From Ichthyophis bannanicus (lineage: Eukaryota > Chordata > Amphibia > Gymnophiona > Ichthyophiidae): 64,000 bases of DNA. Under the pieces are notes generated by a model that was given only the letters and a program-made list of their open reading frames with translations, made no database searches and was not told the origin of the DNA. Where the stretch lies: positions 17,733,080-17,797,079 of the forward strand of contig CM066033.1 in NCBI GenBank assembly GCA_033557465.1. Reading direction: 5' to 3'. Shown one piece after another: positions 53,906 through 64,000 of the stretch (positions within the stretch are counted from its first letter, which is position 1; each line of letters opens with the position of its first letter). The position numbers and the translations under genes were made by a program.

Positions 53906-55686
53906 TGATAGTGAAGACTTTTTCAAGTACATTCATAGCAAAAAACCTGGGACAGAGTCAGTTAGACCATTAGATGATAGAGAGGTAAAAGGGGCATTAA
54001 GAGGGGACATAGTCATAGTGGAGAAACTGAATGAAGTCTTTGCTTCGGTCTTTACTGAAGAAGATGTAGGGAAGGTACCCATGACTGAAATTGTATTTAA
54101 AGATGATACATCAGAAGATTTGAAAGAAATAGCAATAAATCAGGAAGGTATATTGCAACTATTTGATAAAGAGTAGCAAATTACCTGGACTGGATGGTAT
54201 ACATCCGAGGGTGTTGAAAGAACTGAAATATGAGACTGTAGACCTACTATTAGTAATCTGTAGTACCTGAAAACTGGAGAATAGCCAATGTAACGCCAAT
54301 TTTTGAAAAGGGTTCCAGGGGTGATCCGGGAAATTACAGGCTGGTGAGCCTGATGTCAGTTGCTGGCAAAATGGTAGAAACCATTATAAAAAACAAAATT
54401 ACTGAACAGGTAGATAGTCATGGTTTAATGGGAGAAGGCCAACATGGCTTTAGCCAAGGAACGTCTTGTTGTACTAACTTGTTATATTTTTTTTGAAGGT
54501 GTGAATAAACAGGTAGACAAAGATGAGCCAGTCAATAGTGTATCTGTATTTTCAGAAAGCCTTTGACAAGGTCCTTCATGAGAGACTCTTGTTGAAGTTA
54601 AAAAGTCATGGGATAGGAGGTAATGTATTATTGTGGATCAGAAACTGGTTAAAGATAGAAAGCAGAAGATAGGCTGAATGGCCAATTTTCTCAATGGAGA
54701 AAGGTGAATAATGCAGTACCACAGGGATCTGTGATGGGTCTGCTGCTTTTTAACATTATTTATAAATTACCTGGAAATGGGAATAACAAGTGAGGGAGTC
54801 AAATTTGTAGATGACCCAAAATTAATCAAAGTTGTTAAAACCCAAGAGGATTGTGAAAAGTTTCATGAGGACCTTGATAAATTGGAAGACTGGACGTTCA
54901 AATGTCAGATGAAATTTAATGTGGACACATGCAAAGTGATGCACCTAGGAAAGAAAAAGCCAAACTAAAGTTACATGATGTAAGGTTTCACATTAGGAAC
55001 CACCACCTGGGAAAAAGATTTAGGTGTCTTCGTGGATAGCACATTGAAATCCTCCGCCCAGTGTGCAGTAGCAGCCAGGAAGCCAACTAAGATGCTAGGA
55101 ATCATAAGGCAAGGCATGGAGAATAAAACAAAGAATATTATAATGCCTCTTTGTCATTCTATGGTGCGACCACACCTTCAATATGAGGAGAAGTTTAAAA
55201 GCTTAGGGCTCTTCAACCTAGAAAACAGTCGGCTGAGGAGAGATATGATAGAGGTCTATAAATTAATGAATAGAGTGGAACAGGTAAACGTAGATCAATT
55301 CTTTACGCCATCAAAAAGTAGAAAGACGAGGAGACATGCAATGAAGCTATGGTGTAACCCGTTTAAGACTAATAAGAGGAAATATTGTTTCATTTAACAC
55401 GTAATCAAACTCTAGAATTCATTACTGGAGGATGTACTAAAAGCTGCTTGTGTAGCTGGGTTTGAAAAAGTTTTAGACAAATTCCTGGAGGAAAGATCCA
55501 TAAACCATTAACAAAGGAGACCCGGGTAATGCAATGCTTGCCCCAATACAAGCATTCTGGAACCTGTATGTCTTTTTGGGAAACTGCTAGGTACTTGTAA
55601 CTTGGATTGGCCACTGTTGGAAACAGGATACTGGGCTTGATGGATCTTGGTCTGACCTAGTATGACATTTCTTATGTTCCTATGAA

Positions 55687-56022
55687 TATAACTAGTCCAT
55701 CTGGGAGTTGCAGAGTCTTTCGCAAATTCTCAGTGGACTTTAGTAGCTGTAATGTGAGTGAAGGGATTCAGGGCGTAGTCTAGAGGTGAGGATGAGACGC
55801 CCCGAACCAGTAGGATGAAATCCAGTGGTCTCTTCTTCTCTCTTCATGTGCCATTTCTGACTTGTACCAGGCTACAAGCAAAACCAGCTCCCATTTCTTT
55901 TATACTGTATGGCTCCTTAGCCCAGCAAATATCTTTGAAGAATTCTATGGGGATAATTCATTATCTGTGTCCTTCTCTATAGCTGTAAAATTAGTGATCT
56001 TACTTTCACTTATGTTCAATAG
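55687..56022 (+). other. Presumed intron upstream of the zinc-finger exon
   Basis: Unique-looking, no repeat recognised. It ends with a pyrimidine-containing stretch and AG at 56021-56022 (TTCACTTATGTTCAATAG), a plausible splice acceptor. No KRAB or other exon is visible here; upstream is CR1. Confidence 0.4.
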
Positions 56023-58499
56023 GTAATGGATCCAGACATAACAGTGAGAGAATGGAAATGTTTAATGGGCAACAGAGGAAGAAATGGAAACAGAGGGACC
56101 CCTCCAGAACAGATCCTTCAGCTGACTGTGAAGAAGGTATCGGTAGAGTAACATTGCCAAGAGAGAAAGAAAAAGCTCAAAAAAAAGAGAGACCCAGCAC
56201 ATACACTGAAAAAGAGGATAATTTCAATCAGTGTCCAAATTTTGAAAAAAGTAAGAGACTAAATGAAGAAGTGAAACCATTTCAATGTACAGCATGTGAA
56301 GAAAGATGCACTAACAAGCCAAACCTGACAGCAGAAAAACTGTTTCATAGTCAAGTCAAGCCATTCCAGGGTACAGAAAGTAAAAAATGTTTTACACACA
56401 GGTCACAACTTAAAATTTATCAGAAATTTCTCAAAACACAGAAGCCATTTGAATTCTTGCAGTGTGATAAAAATTTCAATCAAAAAGTTAACTTAAGAAC
56501 TTATGAAAGAAACCACACTAGAGAACAACTCTTTAAATGTTATCAATGTGGAAAATGTTTTAAATCAAAATCACATCAAAGAAGCCATGAAATAATTCAT
56601 AGTAGACTGAAACCATTTAAATGTTCTAAATGTGATAAATGCTTCATGCAAAAAAGTAATCTACAAGTTCATGAAAGAATACACACTGGAGCGAAACCAT
56701 TTAAATGTTCACAATGTCATAAGGGGTTTACTACTAAAGCTAGCCTAGAAATTCACAAAATTATTCACATTGCAGAGAAGCCATTTAAATGTTCTGAATG
56801 TGAGAAAAGCTTCAAACAAAAAAGGAATCTACAACGTCATGAGAGAATACACGCTGGAGAGAAACCATTTAAATGTTCTGAATGTGATAAAAGCTTCACT
56901 AATAAAAGGGGTCTACAAATTCATGGGAAAATACACACTGGAGAGAAACAATTTAAGTGTTCTGAATGTGAGAAAAGCTTCAATCAAAAAAGTAATCTAC
57001 ATCGTCATGAGAGAATACACACTGGAGAGAAACCATTTAAATGTTTTGAATGTGATAAAAGCTTCACCCATAAAGATAGTCTACAAGTTCATGAGAGAAT
57101 ACACACTGGAGAGAAACCATTTAAATGTTCTAAATGTGAGAAAAGCTTCAAAGAAAAAGGTAATCTACAACGTCATGAGAGAATACACACTGGAGAGAAA
57201 CCATTTAAATGTTTTGAATGTGATAAAAGCTTCACCTATAAAGATAGTCTACAAATTCATGAGAGAACACACACTGGAGAGAAACCATTTAAATGTTCTG
57301 AATGTGAGAAAAGCTTCAAAGAAAAAGGTAATCTACAACGTCATGAGAGAATACACACTGGAGAGAAACCATTTAAATGTTTTGATTGTGATAAAAGCTT
57401 CACCCATAAGGATAGTCTACAAATTCATGAGAGAGTACACACTGGAGAGAAACCATTTAAATGTTCTAAATGTGAGAAAAGCTACAAAGAAAAAGGTAAT
57501 CTACAACGTCATGAGAGAATACACACTGGAGAGAAACCATTTAAATGTTTTGAATGTGATAAAAGCTTCACCTATAAAGATAGTCTACAAATTCATGAGA
57601 GAACACACACTGGAGAGAAACCATTTAAATGTTCTGAATGTGAGAAAAGCTTCAAAGAAAAAGGTAATCTACAACGTCATGAGAGAATACACACTGGAGA
57701 GAAACCATTTAAATGTTTTGAATGTGATAAAAGCTTCACCTATAAATATAGTCTACAAATTCATGAGAGAATACACACTGGAGAGAAACCATTTAAATGT
57801 TTTGAATGTGAGAAAAGCTTCAAAGAAATAAGTAATCTACATAGTCATGAGAGAATACACACTGGAGAGAAACCATTTAAATGTTTTGAATGTGATAAAA
57901 GCTTCACCCATAAAGATAGTCTAAAAATTCATGAGAGAATACACACTGGAGAGAAACCATTTAAATGTTCTGAATGTGAAAAAAGCTTCACTAATAAAAG
58001 TGGTCTACGAATTCATGGGAAAATACACACTGGAGAGAAACCATTTAAATGTTTTGAATGTGATAAAAGCTTCACCTATAAAGATAGTCTACAAATTCAT
58101 GAGAGAACCCACACTGGAGAGAAACCATTTAAATGTTCTGAATGTGAGAAAAGCTTCAAAGAAAAAGGTAATCTACAACGTCATGAGAGAATACACACTG
58201 GAGAGAAACCATTTAAATGTTTTGAATGTGATAAAAGCTTCACCTATAAAGATAGTCTACAAATTCATGAGAGAACCCACACTGGAGAGAAACCATTTAA
58301 ATGTTCTGAATGTGAGAAAAGCTTCAAAGAAAAAGGTAATCTACAACGTCATGAGAGAACCCACACTGGAGAGAAACCATTTAAATGTTCTGAATGTGAG
58401 AAAAGCTTCATTCGAAAAAGTAGTCCACGAATTCATGAGAGAATACACACTGGAGAAAAGCCATTTAAATTTTCTGAATGTGATAAAGGCTTCAATTGA
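56023..58499 (+). CDS. C2H2 zinc-finger protein, terminal exon (about 23 fingers)
   Basis: The frame is open from the acceptor at 56022 (first codon split after one base, phase 1, as usual for KRAB-type finger exons) to a TGA at 58497. Linker residues up to about 70 (GSRHNSERMEM, KWKQRDPSRTDPSADCEEG) precede three degenerate fingers, then 23 canonical 28-residue fingers joined by HTGEKPFKC linkers, and a truncated one (CSEC has become FSEC). From finger 10 onward two types alternate: SFTYKDSLQIH (contact positions Y,D,S,I) and SFKEKGNLQRH (E,G,N,R). Such proteins bind DNA in the nucleus. An effector domain would lie in upstream exons, which I cannot find. It could be a live gene or a recently dead one: the TGA interrupts what was once a longer array. 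Confidence 0.75.
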
Positions 58500-59494
58500 A
58501 AAAGGAATCTACAAATTCATGAAAGAATGCACACTAGAGAAAAACCATTTCAGTGTTCACAATGTGATCGAGGTTTGCTACTAAAGCTAGCCTTAGAATT
58601 CACACTGGAAAGAAGCAATTTAAATGTTCTCAATGTGTTAAAAGCTTTACTTGTAAAAGTGGCCTAAAACGTCATGAAAGAGTAAACTCTGGAGAAAAAT
58701 GATTTAAGTGTTCTGAATGTGGTAAATGTTTCATAGCAAAATTCGATCAGAGAATACATGAACAAATTCATCGTGGACTGAAACCATTTAAATGTCCTAC
58801 TTTGATAAAAGCTTCAATTAAAAAATTAGTCTGCAAATGCATGAGAGAATAGACACTGGCGTGTAACAATTTAAATGTTCTGGCTGTGATAAAAGCTTAA
58901 AGCGAAAAGGTAATCTAAAAATGCATGAAAGAATACATACTAGAAAAAAATTAGCCATGCTGGTTACATCTTACAAACTCTAGAAGGAAGCTTTTTTGGC
59001 ACAATGCAAGTACTAGGCTGAGCATTAGCAGTAAATTTGAGTGAAATCATACTCCACACACCCTGGCTTAGAAGTGAGGTTCATGACTGTTATAGTATGT
59101 GCAGAATTAGCCCATTTGGAGAAACCGCCCCGAGAAAAAACATTTAAATGTTCACAATGTGATAAGAGGTTTGCTAACAAAGCTAGCCTAAGAATTCATG
59201 AAAGAATACATACTGGAGAGAAGGCATCTAAATGTTCTCAATGTATTAAAAACTTTACTTATAAAACTGGCCTAAAAATTAATGAAAGAGTACAATCTGG
59301 AGAGAAATGAGTTGAGATCTGAATGTAATAAACATTTTATATCAAAATCAGATCAAAGAAAGCATGAAATAATTCATAGTGGACTGGAACAATTTAAATA
59401 TTCTGAATGTGATAAAAGCTTCAATCAAAAAAGTAATCTGCACATGCATGAAAGAATATACACTGGAGATCACACTCCACATACCTTGGCTTAG
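58500..59494 (+). pseudogene. Decayed continuation of the zinc-finger array
   Basis: Immediately after the TGA the same frame reads [25 protein letters not shown], then shifts. Finger pieces continue to about 58950 in several frames. After 150 bp of non-finger DNA, further pieces follow: KTFKCSQCDKRFANKASLRIHE (59135), KASKCSQCIKNFTYKTGLK (59223) and NQKSNLHMHERIYTGD (59420). No two consecutive frames are intact. Confidence 0.75.
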
Positions 59495-61897
59495 AAGTGA
59501 GGTTCATGACTGTCATGGTATGCGCAAAACTAATAATTAACAACGCAAATAATCTATGAATATTGTTCCCAAAATGATTTTTTTCTAATTATTCTTTCAC
59601 CCTAATGATGACACCAAATGCAATTTTTAAAAAACTCAAACAAATTGAAAAACCTTATATAAAAGAAGGGGAAAGGACCTCAGTTTTGTGCCTTAAATCA
59701 AAATTAGGATCCTTTGTTTGGTTCTAGGTCACTCATCCTCATAAGTCCTAAACACCTCTTTACTACAACTTATTTGATTTGATTTGGTTGCAAGCCTATA
59801 ATCATCAATGCATCAAACAATTTGAAAACTTATCTTCACAGCTGAAGCTAGTAGTGGTACACTCGATGTGGCATCTTAGCGCAAGGAAGGCGCTTCAGGA
59901 GTGTAACCAAAAGACTCAAAAAAGATAAAAGATATAGAAAAGCTGTCATCATCCTTTCTTAATACTAACAAATGTATGTATAAAAAGACTTTTGAAAATC
60001 AACATGTTTAAAAATAAAAAGAATAGGATCATATGTTACTTAAAAACTGCTATATAGGCTGCTTATGTTAAAAAGTCTCTCTTCAGCGGTCACTAGTATT
60101 GAATAACAAATCATTATGGGAAATAATTTTCACAGATATCACTTGTTAAAGCCTTTTTAATATGCACAAAACTAATTCATTTAGAGAAACTGTTCGAAGA
60201 GAAACCAGTTACATGTTCTGAATGTGATAAAAAGATTGCTAACAAAGCTAGCTAGACTGAGAATTAATGACAGCACACACACTGGAGAGAGGTGTCTATT
60301 CCAAGTGATTATTCTGTGACTCATGTGGAGAGGGAGAAGATTCTGAAGCACCAAGAAAATGTGGCAAAAAGACAGAAATATATCCTATCATTGTGGGAGC
60401 CACAAGCTTGATAAAGGAGAACTTCAAGTCACATATTAACAAATTGCCCATATATGTTATGTCTTATGAACTCCAGAAGGAAACTCTCTTGGCACAATGC
60501 AACTACTAAGGCAAGCGCTAGCAGTAAATCCTAGAGACTGAGTTGAAACTTTACATACCCTGGCTTAGGAGTGAGGTTCATGACAGTCATGGTATGTGCA
60601 AAACTCACCCATTTTCAGAAATTGTTCCCTCATAAAAGTATAAAAATAAAAATCCAGAGTCTGTCTACATTATTAAACTAGGAGAGGCATCCAACAAGCA
60701 GAAAGAATGAATGAGAAGCCACCAATATATACAGGGAAGAAAGCAACAGAATTTGCAAAACAAGAGAGAAATCTCTTTGAAGAATTAGATCAGCAAACAA
60801 GGAAAACCAAGTGGCAATTTCCACAAATAGTGTGGGAAATATAAAGCATTACACCAGGAACCATTTGTTGATCAAACAAGGACACATGAGTGGTTACAAA
60901 GAGGTTAATTGAAACTTAAGAATAAGAGATTGATGGTTGCAGCCCAGGACAATGGATTATGGACAAGATGGTTCACAGTGAGCAGAGAAAACTGGTAAAA
61001 CACATATGCAGATTTTATAAGAAAGAGCTGAAAATGGTTACTCACCTTGTCACTGGTTGTAAAGTACAGATGGCAGAGAATTGTGTACTGAAAGGCACAA
61101 CAAAGTGGCACGTCTCATCTACTGGAAACTCTGTAAGCACTGTAACAAAACTGTAACAGAAAAGAGGATTACAGAGAATGAAGAAGTTATGACAAACTTG
61201 GGACATTTCCATTCTGATGGATAAGAAACTGGATGCAAGGAAACCCAATATAGGAAACACTAGAACGGCATTGATAATAGAGGTGTCAGTTCCAAGGAAC
61301 TATTCTGTGAATTGCGTGGAGAGGGAGAAGATCCTGAAGTATTGAGAAATGCAGTCAGAGACCAAGAAAATGTGAGACAAAGATACAGAAATATTTCTCA
61401 TCATATTGGGAGCCATAGGCCTGCTAAAGGAGAACTTTAAGCCACATCGTAACAAATTACCAAAACATATTACGTCTTATGAACTCCTGCAGGAGGCTCT
61501 CTTTGGCACGATGCAAGCATTAGCAGTAAATTTGAGAGACTGAGATCATTCTGCACATACCCTCTTTTAGAAGTGATGACTATCATGTTATGTGCAAAAC
61601 TAACCCATTTGGATAAATTGCCCCCAAGAGAACCACTTAATTGTTTACAATATGATAAAAGCTCTGCTAATTAAGTTATCTTAGGAATTCTTGAAAGGGT
61701 AAACTGGAGAGAAACCATTTATGTTCCTAATGTGATATGTTTTCATTCAACATCTCCTCAATGAAAACATGACATAGTCCACTCTAAGGGTCTCATGATC
61801 AATACTTAGTGGAATAATTTCATCTAGTGAAAAGCTTTTTAGATAACATCAGGATGATTTTTCACCTGGAGAAATGTGCTAAAACATTACCCTAGAG
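59495..61897 (+). other. Duplicated 3' flank of the zinc-finger array, with finger remnants
   Basis: A block containing GGCACAATGCAA(G/C)..CTAG and then CATACCCTGGCTTAG(A/G)AGTGAGGTTCATGAC and ATGGTATGTGCAAAACT occurs near 58990-59110, 60490-60610 and 61505-61600, with a partial copy at 59470-59530. The blocks near 60190 and 61640 are followed by degraded finger sequence (GTTACATGTTCTGAATGTGA). No coding potential. It looks like old tandem duplications of the end of a finger gene. Confidence 0.6.
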
Positions 61898-62081
61898 CAG
61901 TGGTTCTCAGCCCAGTCCTATGGGACCCCCAGGCCAATCAGGTTTTCAGGATATCCACAATGAGATAGATCTGCATGCACTGCTTCCATTGTATGCAGAT
62001 CTGTCTCATGAATATTCATTGGGGATATCCTGAAAACCTGACTGGCCTAGAGGTCCCAGAGGACCAGGTTAAAAACCACTG
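61898..62081. mobile_element. hAT MITE, 184 bp, palindromic
   Basis: Starts CAGTGGTTCTCAG and ends TTAAAAACCACTG, flanked by CCCTAGAG / CCTTAGAG (8 bp, one mismatch). Nearly the whole element is an inverted repeat, with AATCAGGTTTTCAGGATATCC mirrored on the other side. The inner motif (CAGG..TCAGGATATC..ATGAATATTCAT) is related in style to the arms of the 540-bp foldback. Confidence 0.85.
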
Positions 62082-62239
62082 CCTTAGAGGAAAATTGAGG
62101 AAAACTTAAAATATGTCTCTCACGGCTTAATGTGATATAAATGAACTTGAACAGGAAGATGTAAATAAACATCAGAGAGTAGAAGAAGTAACAATCCAGC
62201 ATATATTAGTAAGGGAATAGCTTTACATAAAATAATCTC

Positions 62240-62920
62240 CAGGAACAAGCAGGAATGTAGTCTTTAACGGTGTCTCCACATTCTCGAAGACTCGATACAA
62301 TGTACCGGGTACCACATTGTCCCAGGTTCCAAAAAATGCAGTTACCACACCATTCCATGGTTGTAGAATCAGCAATGCGACGAATTAAAAATGCCAAGAC
62401 ACAATTATCTAATCCTCCAAGCCGTGAGGCAAGAACTCTCAATGCCTTTGGTCGTCGATGTTTTCAGGCCTCTATGTTATCGGTCAGAATAAGTTCATAG
62501 AGTCCGAGAACACTATTTTAAAAAGGCTCTCAAGGACCACTGCCAATCCAGCTAAGAAAAAGACGGTTAAGAAACCCTTTTTCAACGAGACAAAGAAAGT
62601 CTATCCTTCTTACACCCAGTCCATGCTTCCCAGAAGGGGCAACAGCAGCTGAAACAACAAAAAAAGGCTCAAGTTCCCAGAGCTCAACCAGCTCAGCAGA
62701 CACAGCCTCCACAAGGTCTTTGACTCCTTCCTAGAGAACCTAGTCATCCTACCTGTAAGAATTCCAGAGCCACTCAACATTCCAGGCAGACTCTGTTACT
62801 TTGCCAAGAGGTGGCAGCAGATAACATCAGAGCATTGGACTCTCTCCATAGTGAAAGAGGGGTACTAACTCCATTTCCAAAGTATGCCCCCCCCCCTCCA
62901 CTACTAGAGAGTTCAGTTCT
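62240..62920 (+). pseudogene. DIRS-type Gag and RT start, fragment
   Basis: A first frame gives YRVPHCPRFQKMQLPHHSMV, then VESAMRRIKNAKTQLSNPPS, then REARTLNAFGRRCFQ (62300-62470). This is the conserved core of DIRS-group Gag proteins (..LPHHS..VESA..PPGREARTLD..GR..FQ). After frame changes, PGRLCYFAKRWQQITSEHWT (62785) is the start of the DIRS RT. It belongs to a lineage distinct from A, B and C, whose Gag lacks this motif set. Both ends are missing. Confidence 0.7.
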
Positions 62921-62990
62921 CGCCCCCCCCCCCTTCACCACTCTCTTATTATCAGGAAGTTACCTCCATTGGCCTCCATTTTGTAAAGAG

Positions 62991-64000
62991 ATGGAGAGAG
63001 GCCTTAATGAAAAGGCAGGCCTAGTATCTACCCAGTCCCGGGTAGGAACACCAGGGGTAGGGATAGTACAGCAAGGTGTCCCAAAGACAGAGGCCTTAGC
63101 AGCAAAGGTCCCTAGTCCATTATTTGGAAAGCCACGTAATACTAGCTCCCAATCGAAGCCACAGGTGAGGGTTGTGCCCTCAGTAAAGCAAAAGTTTGTT
63201 CTACAGTACTGTAAGGTCTCGCCTCAGGCCAAAAGCCCGCAGAGAGCTTCATCCGCAGCTGCCGGCTACGACCTGTTTAGCGCTGAGGACAGAATAGTCC
63301 CAAAGGGGGGAAAAGCATTAATAGATACGGGTTTAAAGGTGCAAATTCCAGAAGGCTGTTACGGACGTATAGCACCCCGATCTGGCTTAGCTGCCAGGTA
63401 CTTCCTCGATGTCGGAGCGGGAGTTATAGACCCCGACTACCGAGGCATAGTAAAAGTCTTATTTTTTAACTTTGGTAAGGAAGACTTTAAAATTAAGACT
63501 GGCGACCTGATCGCTCAGCTTATTTGTGAGCGGGTGGGATTCCCTGCAGTAGAGGAGGTGCCCTCACTGACCCCCACAAGTCGGGGAGTGGGAGGCTTTG
63601 GGTCTACTGGGTTGGGGGAAGTAAAGAGCCTGACAGCCTTAGCTGAGAAGAAGAGGGAAGAGGACCTAGGTCCACAACTGGCTGACTGGAAGGAGAATCC
63701 AGAGCCCCGAATGGGTGCAGATCTGTCGCCGCAACAGCGGCAGGAGCTAAGTCGGCTATTAGCAAAGTTTTCGGACGTTTTAACAACTGTACCAGGGGAA
63801 ACACACATAGTGCCCCAGGAAATTGTTACCGTGCCAGGGAAAATAGGTAGGCAATGGCCATACCGATTACCCGAGGCCAAAAAGAGAGAGGTGGTAGCCC
63901 AAGTGGTGGAAAATGATAGGGGACACCGCCAAGTACACCACCTGAATGTATTAAAACCTTGGCAGGAGAGGTCAGTGACAGCAAGGCTAGTCCGTACAGA
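62991..64000 (+). CDS. Gypsy-type Pol fragment with dUTPase, then RT start fused to integrase end (partial)
   Basis: Open for 336 codons from ATG 62991 to the window edge; the frame is open further upstream too. About residues 85-205 form a dUTPase with all five motifs: AGYDLFSAED, PRSGLA, GAGVIDPDYRG (catalytic Asp and Tyr present), GDLIAQLICER and RGVGGFGSTG. Then comes the usual approach to Gypsy RT (LSRLLAKFSDVLTTVPG, HIVPQEIVTVPGK, QWPYRLPEAKKREVVAQV), but at about 63910 it jumps in frame to RGHRQVHHLNVLKPWQERS, the C-terminal edge of Gypsy integrases. RT, RNase H and most of integrase are thus deleted. dUTPase removes dUTP to protect cDNA from uracil. The upstream 80 residues show no protease Asp-Thr/Ser-Gly motif. 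Confidence 0.8.
   Translation, partial: MERGLNEKAGLVSTQSRVGTPGVGIVQQGVPKTEALAAKVPSPLFGKPRNTSSQSKPQVRVVPSVKQKFVLQYCKVSPQAKSPQRASSAAAGYDLFSAEDRIVPKGGKALIDTGLKVQIPEGCYGRIAPRSGLAARYFLDVGAGVIDPDYRGIVKVLFFNFGKEDFKIKTGDLIAQLICERVGFPAVEEVPSLTPTSRGVGGFGSTGLGEVKSLTALAEKKREEDLGPQLADWKENPEPRMGADLSPQQRQELSRLLAKFSDVLTTVPGETHIVPQEIVTVPGKIGRQWPYRLPEAKKREVVAQVVENDRGHRQVHHLNVLKPWQERSVTARLVRT

Larger units (their letters stand above)
51647..55530 (+). pseudogene. Older CR1 ORF2 (endonuclease and RT), heavily broken
   Basis: Traces of the endonuclease (VGVYYRPGQNEQMDDEMLK-like at 51880, VIIVGDFIYPGINW, LGNSDHSVIGFDL) continue to FKKSEKKSKNLPAWFKGEVK (52410). After two insertions come KYIHSKKPG (53920), EVFASVFTEEDVG, then degraded RT (GNYRLVSLMS-like near 54330, GFSQGTSC near 54450, and KFVDDPKLIK at 54800 where FADD has become FVDD). 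The C-terminal part (SAQCAVAARKPTKMLGIIRQ, SLGLFNLENSRLRRDMIEVYKL) extends to 55500. About 150 bp encoding YCVQFW..SYEE is deleted near 55185. Confidence 0.8.
33328..55686 (+). mobile_element. Older CR1 LINE split by DIRS C and other insertions
   Basis: 33328-33417 (CCAGATTAATATGAATAAAA to TATAACACTAA) continues at 51647 with AATGAGAGGTTAGATATGAT: together they match the uninterrupted CR1 at 31430-31530. The element runs to the octamer tail at about 55670. It is more diverged than the other CR1 copies and was already present when DIRS C inserted. Further insertions: an L2-type fragment (52512-53156) and an unidentified segment (about 53284-53905). Confidence 0.85.

Noticed and set aside
56770..58584. 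Two long plus-strand frames (353 and 217 codons) overlapping the zinc-finger exon
   Set aside because: They are the second frame of the 84-bp finger repeat, which stays open because the unit is a multiple of three; the product (repeats of TLERNHLNVLNV) has no fold or motif.

Overview
The window is a piece of a large, repeat-rich vertebrate nuclear genome. It has no operons, ribosome-binding sites or CRISPR. Nearly every base belongs to a transposable element: CR1, L2 and RTE-BovB LINEs, DIRS tyrosine-recombinase retroelements, a Gypsy-type LTR element, hAT and Harbinger-like DNA transposons, and a tRNA-derived SINE. The one plausible host gene is the terminal exon of a C2H2 zinc-finger gene with a very homogeneous finger array. 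Abundant DIRS plus CR1/L2 plus BovB plus this style of finger gene suggests an amphibian (a caecilian is my best guess) or a reptile. This is inference; no host gene in the window fixes the species.

Layout. 1-2046: 5' end of an LTR element on the minus strand (LTR 510-2046, gag start at 192). 2619-3061: small hAT element. 3136-13517: DIRS element A, with a second, 5'-truncated DIRS B inserted in it (right end 7008) and a CR1 copy (10430-13060). 13855-15090: hAT fragment with a BED-like zinc finger. 15091-16470: L2 LINE. 17012-17305: tRNA-SINE with an L2-type tail. 17306-22043: decayed RTE-BovB LINE, split by a complete 2.24-kb hAT element (17960-20203, with 8-bp target duplications) that carries a large GC-rich palindrome and a G-rich minisatellite.

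22045-33320: a near full-length CR1 on the minus strand (ORF1 with zinc-binding, coiled-coil and esterase parts; ORF2 with endonuclease and RT). It is interrupted by a solo LTR (22666-24208) that contains an 861-bp ORF, by a SINE tail, and by a 4.8-kb Harbinger-like element (H1). 33328-55686: a second CR1 on the plus strand, split at 33417/51647 by DIRS element C. DIRS C is split by an L2 LINE (33960-45920, target duplication ATGTAAC). That L2 is split by two more Harbinger-like elements (H2 35696-40790 and H3 41514-45038), and H2 contains a 540-bp palindromic element. This is a five-level nest whose order of insertion can be read from the junctions.

56023-58499: zinc-finger exon, followed by decayed fingers and diverged duplicates of its 3' flank up to about 61,700. 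61898-62081: hAT MITE. 62240-62920: DIRS gag/RT fragment. 62991-64000: Gypsy pol fragment with a complete-looking dUTPase domain.

The observations most worth following are the long ORF inside the LTR (two diverged copies keep the same frame and blocks of sequence), the unusually long Harbinger-like non-autonomous elements studded with convergent tRNA-like Pol III promoter modules, the 540-bp foldback, and the retroelement dUTPase.
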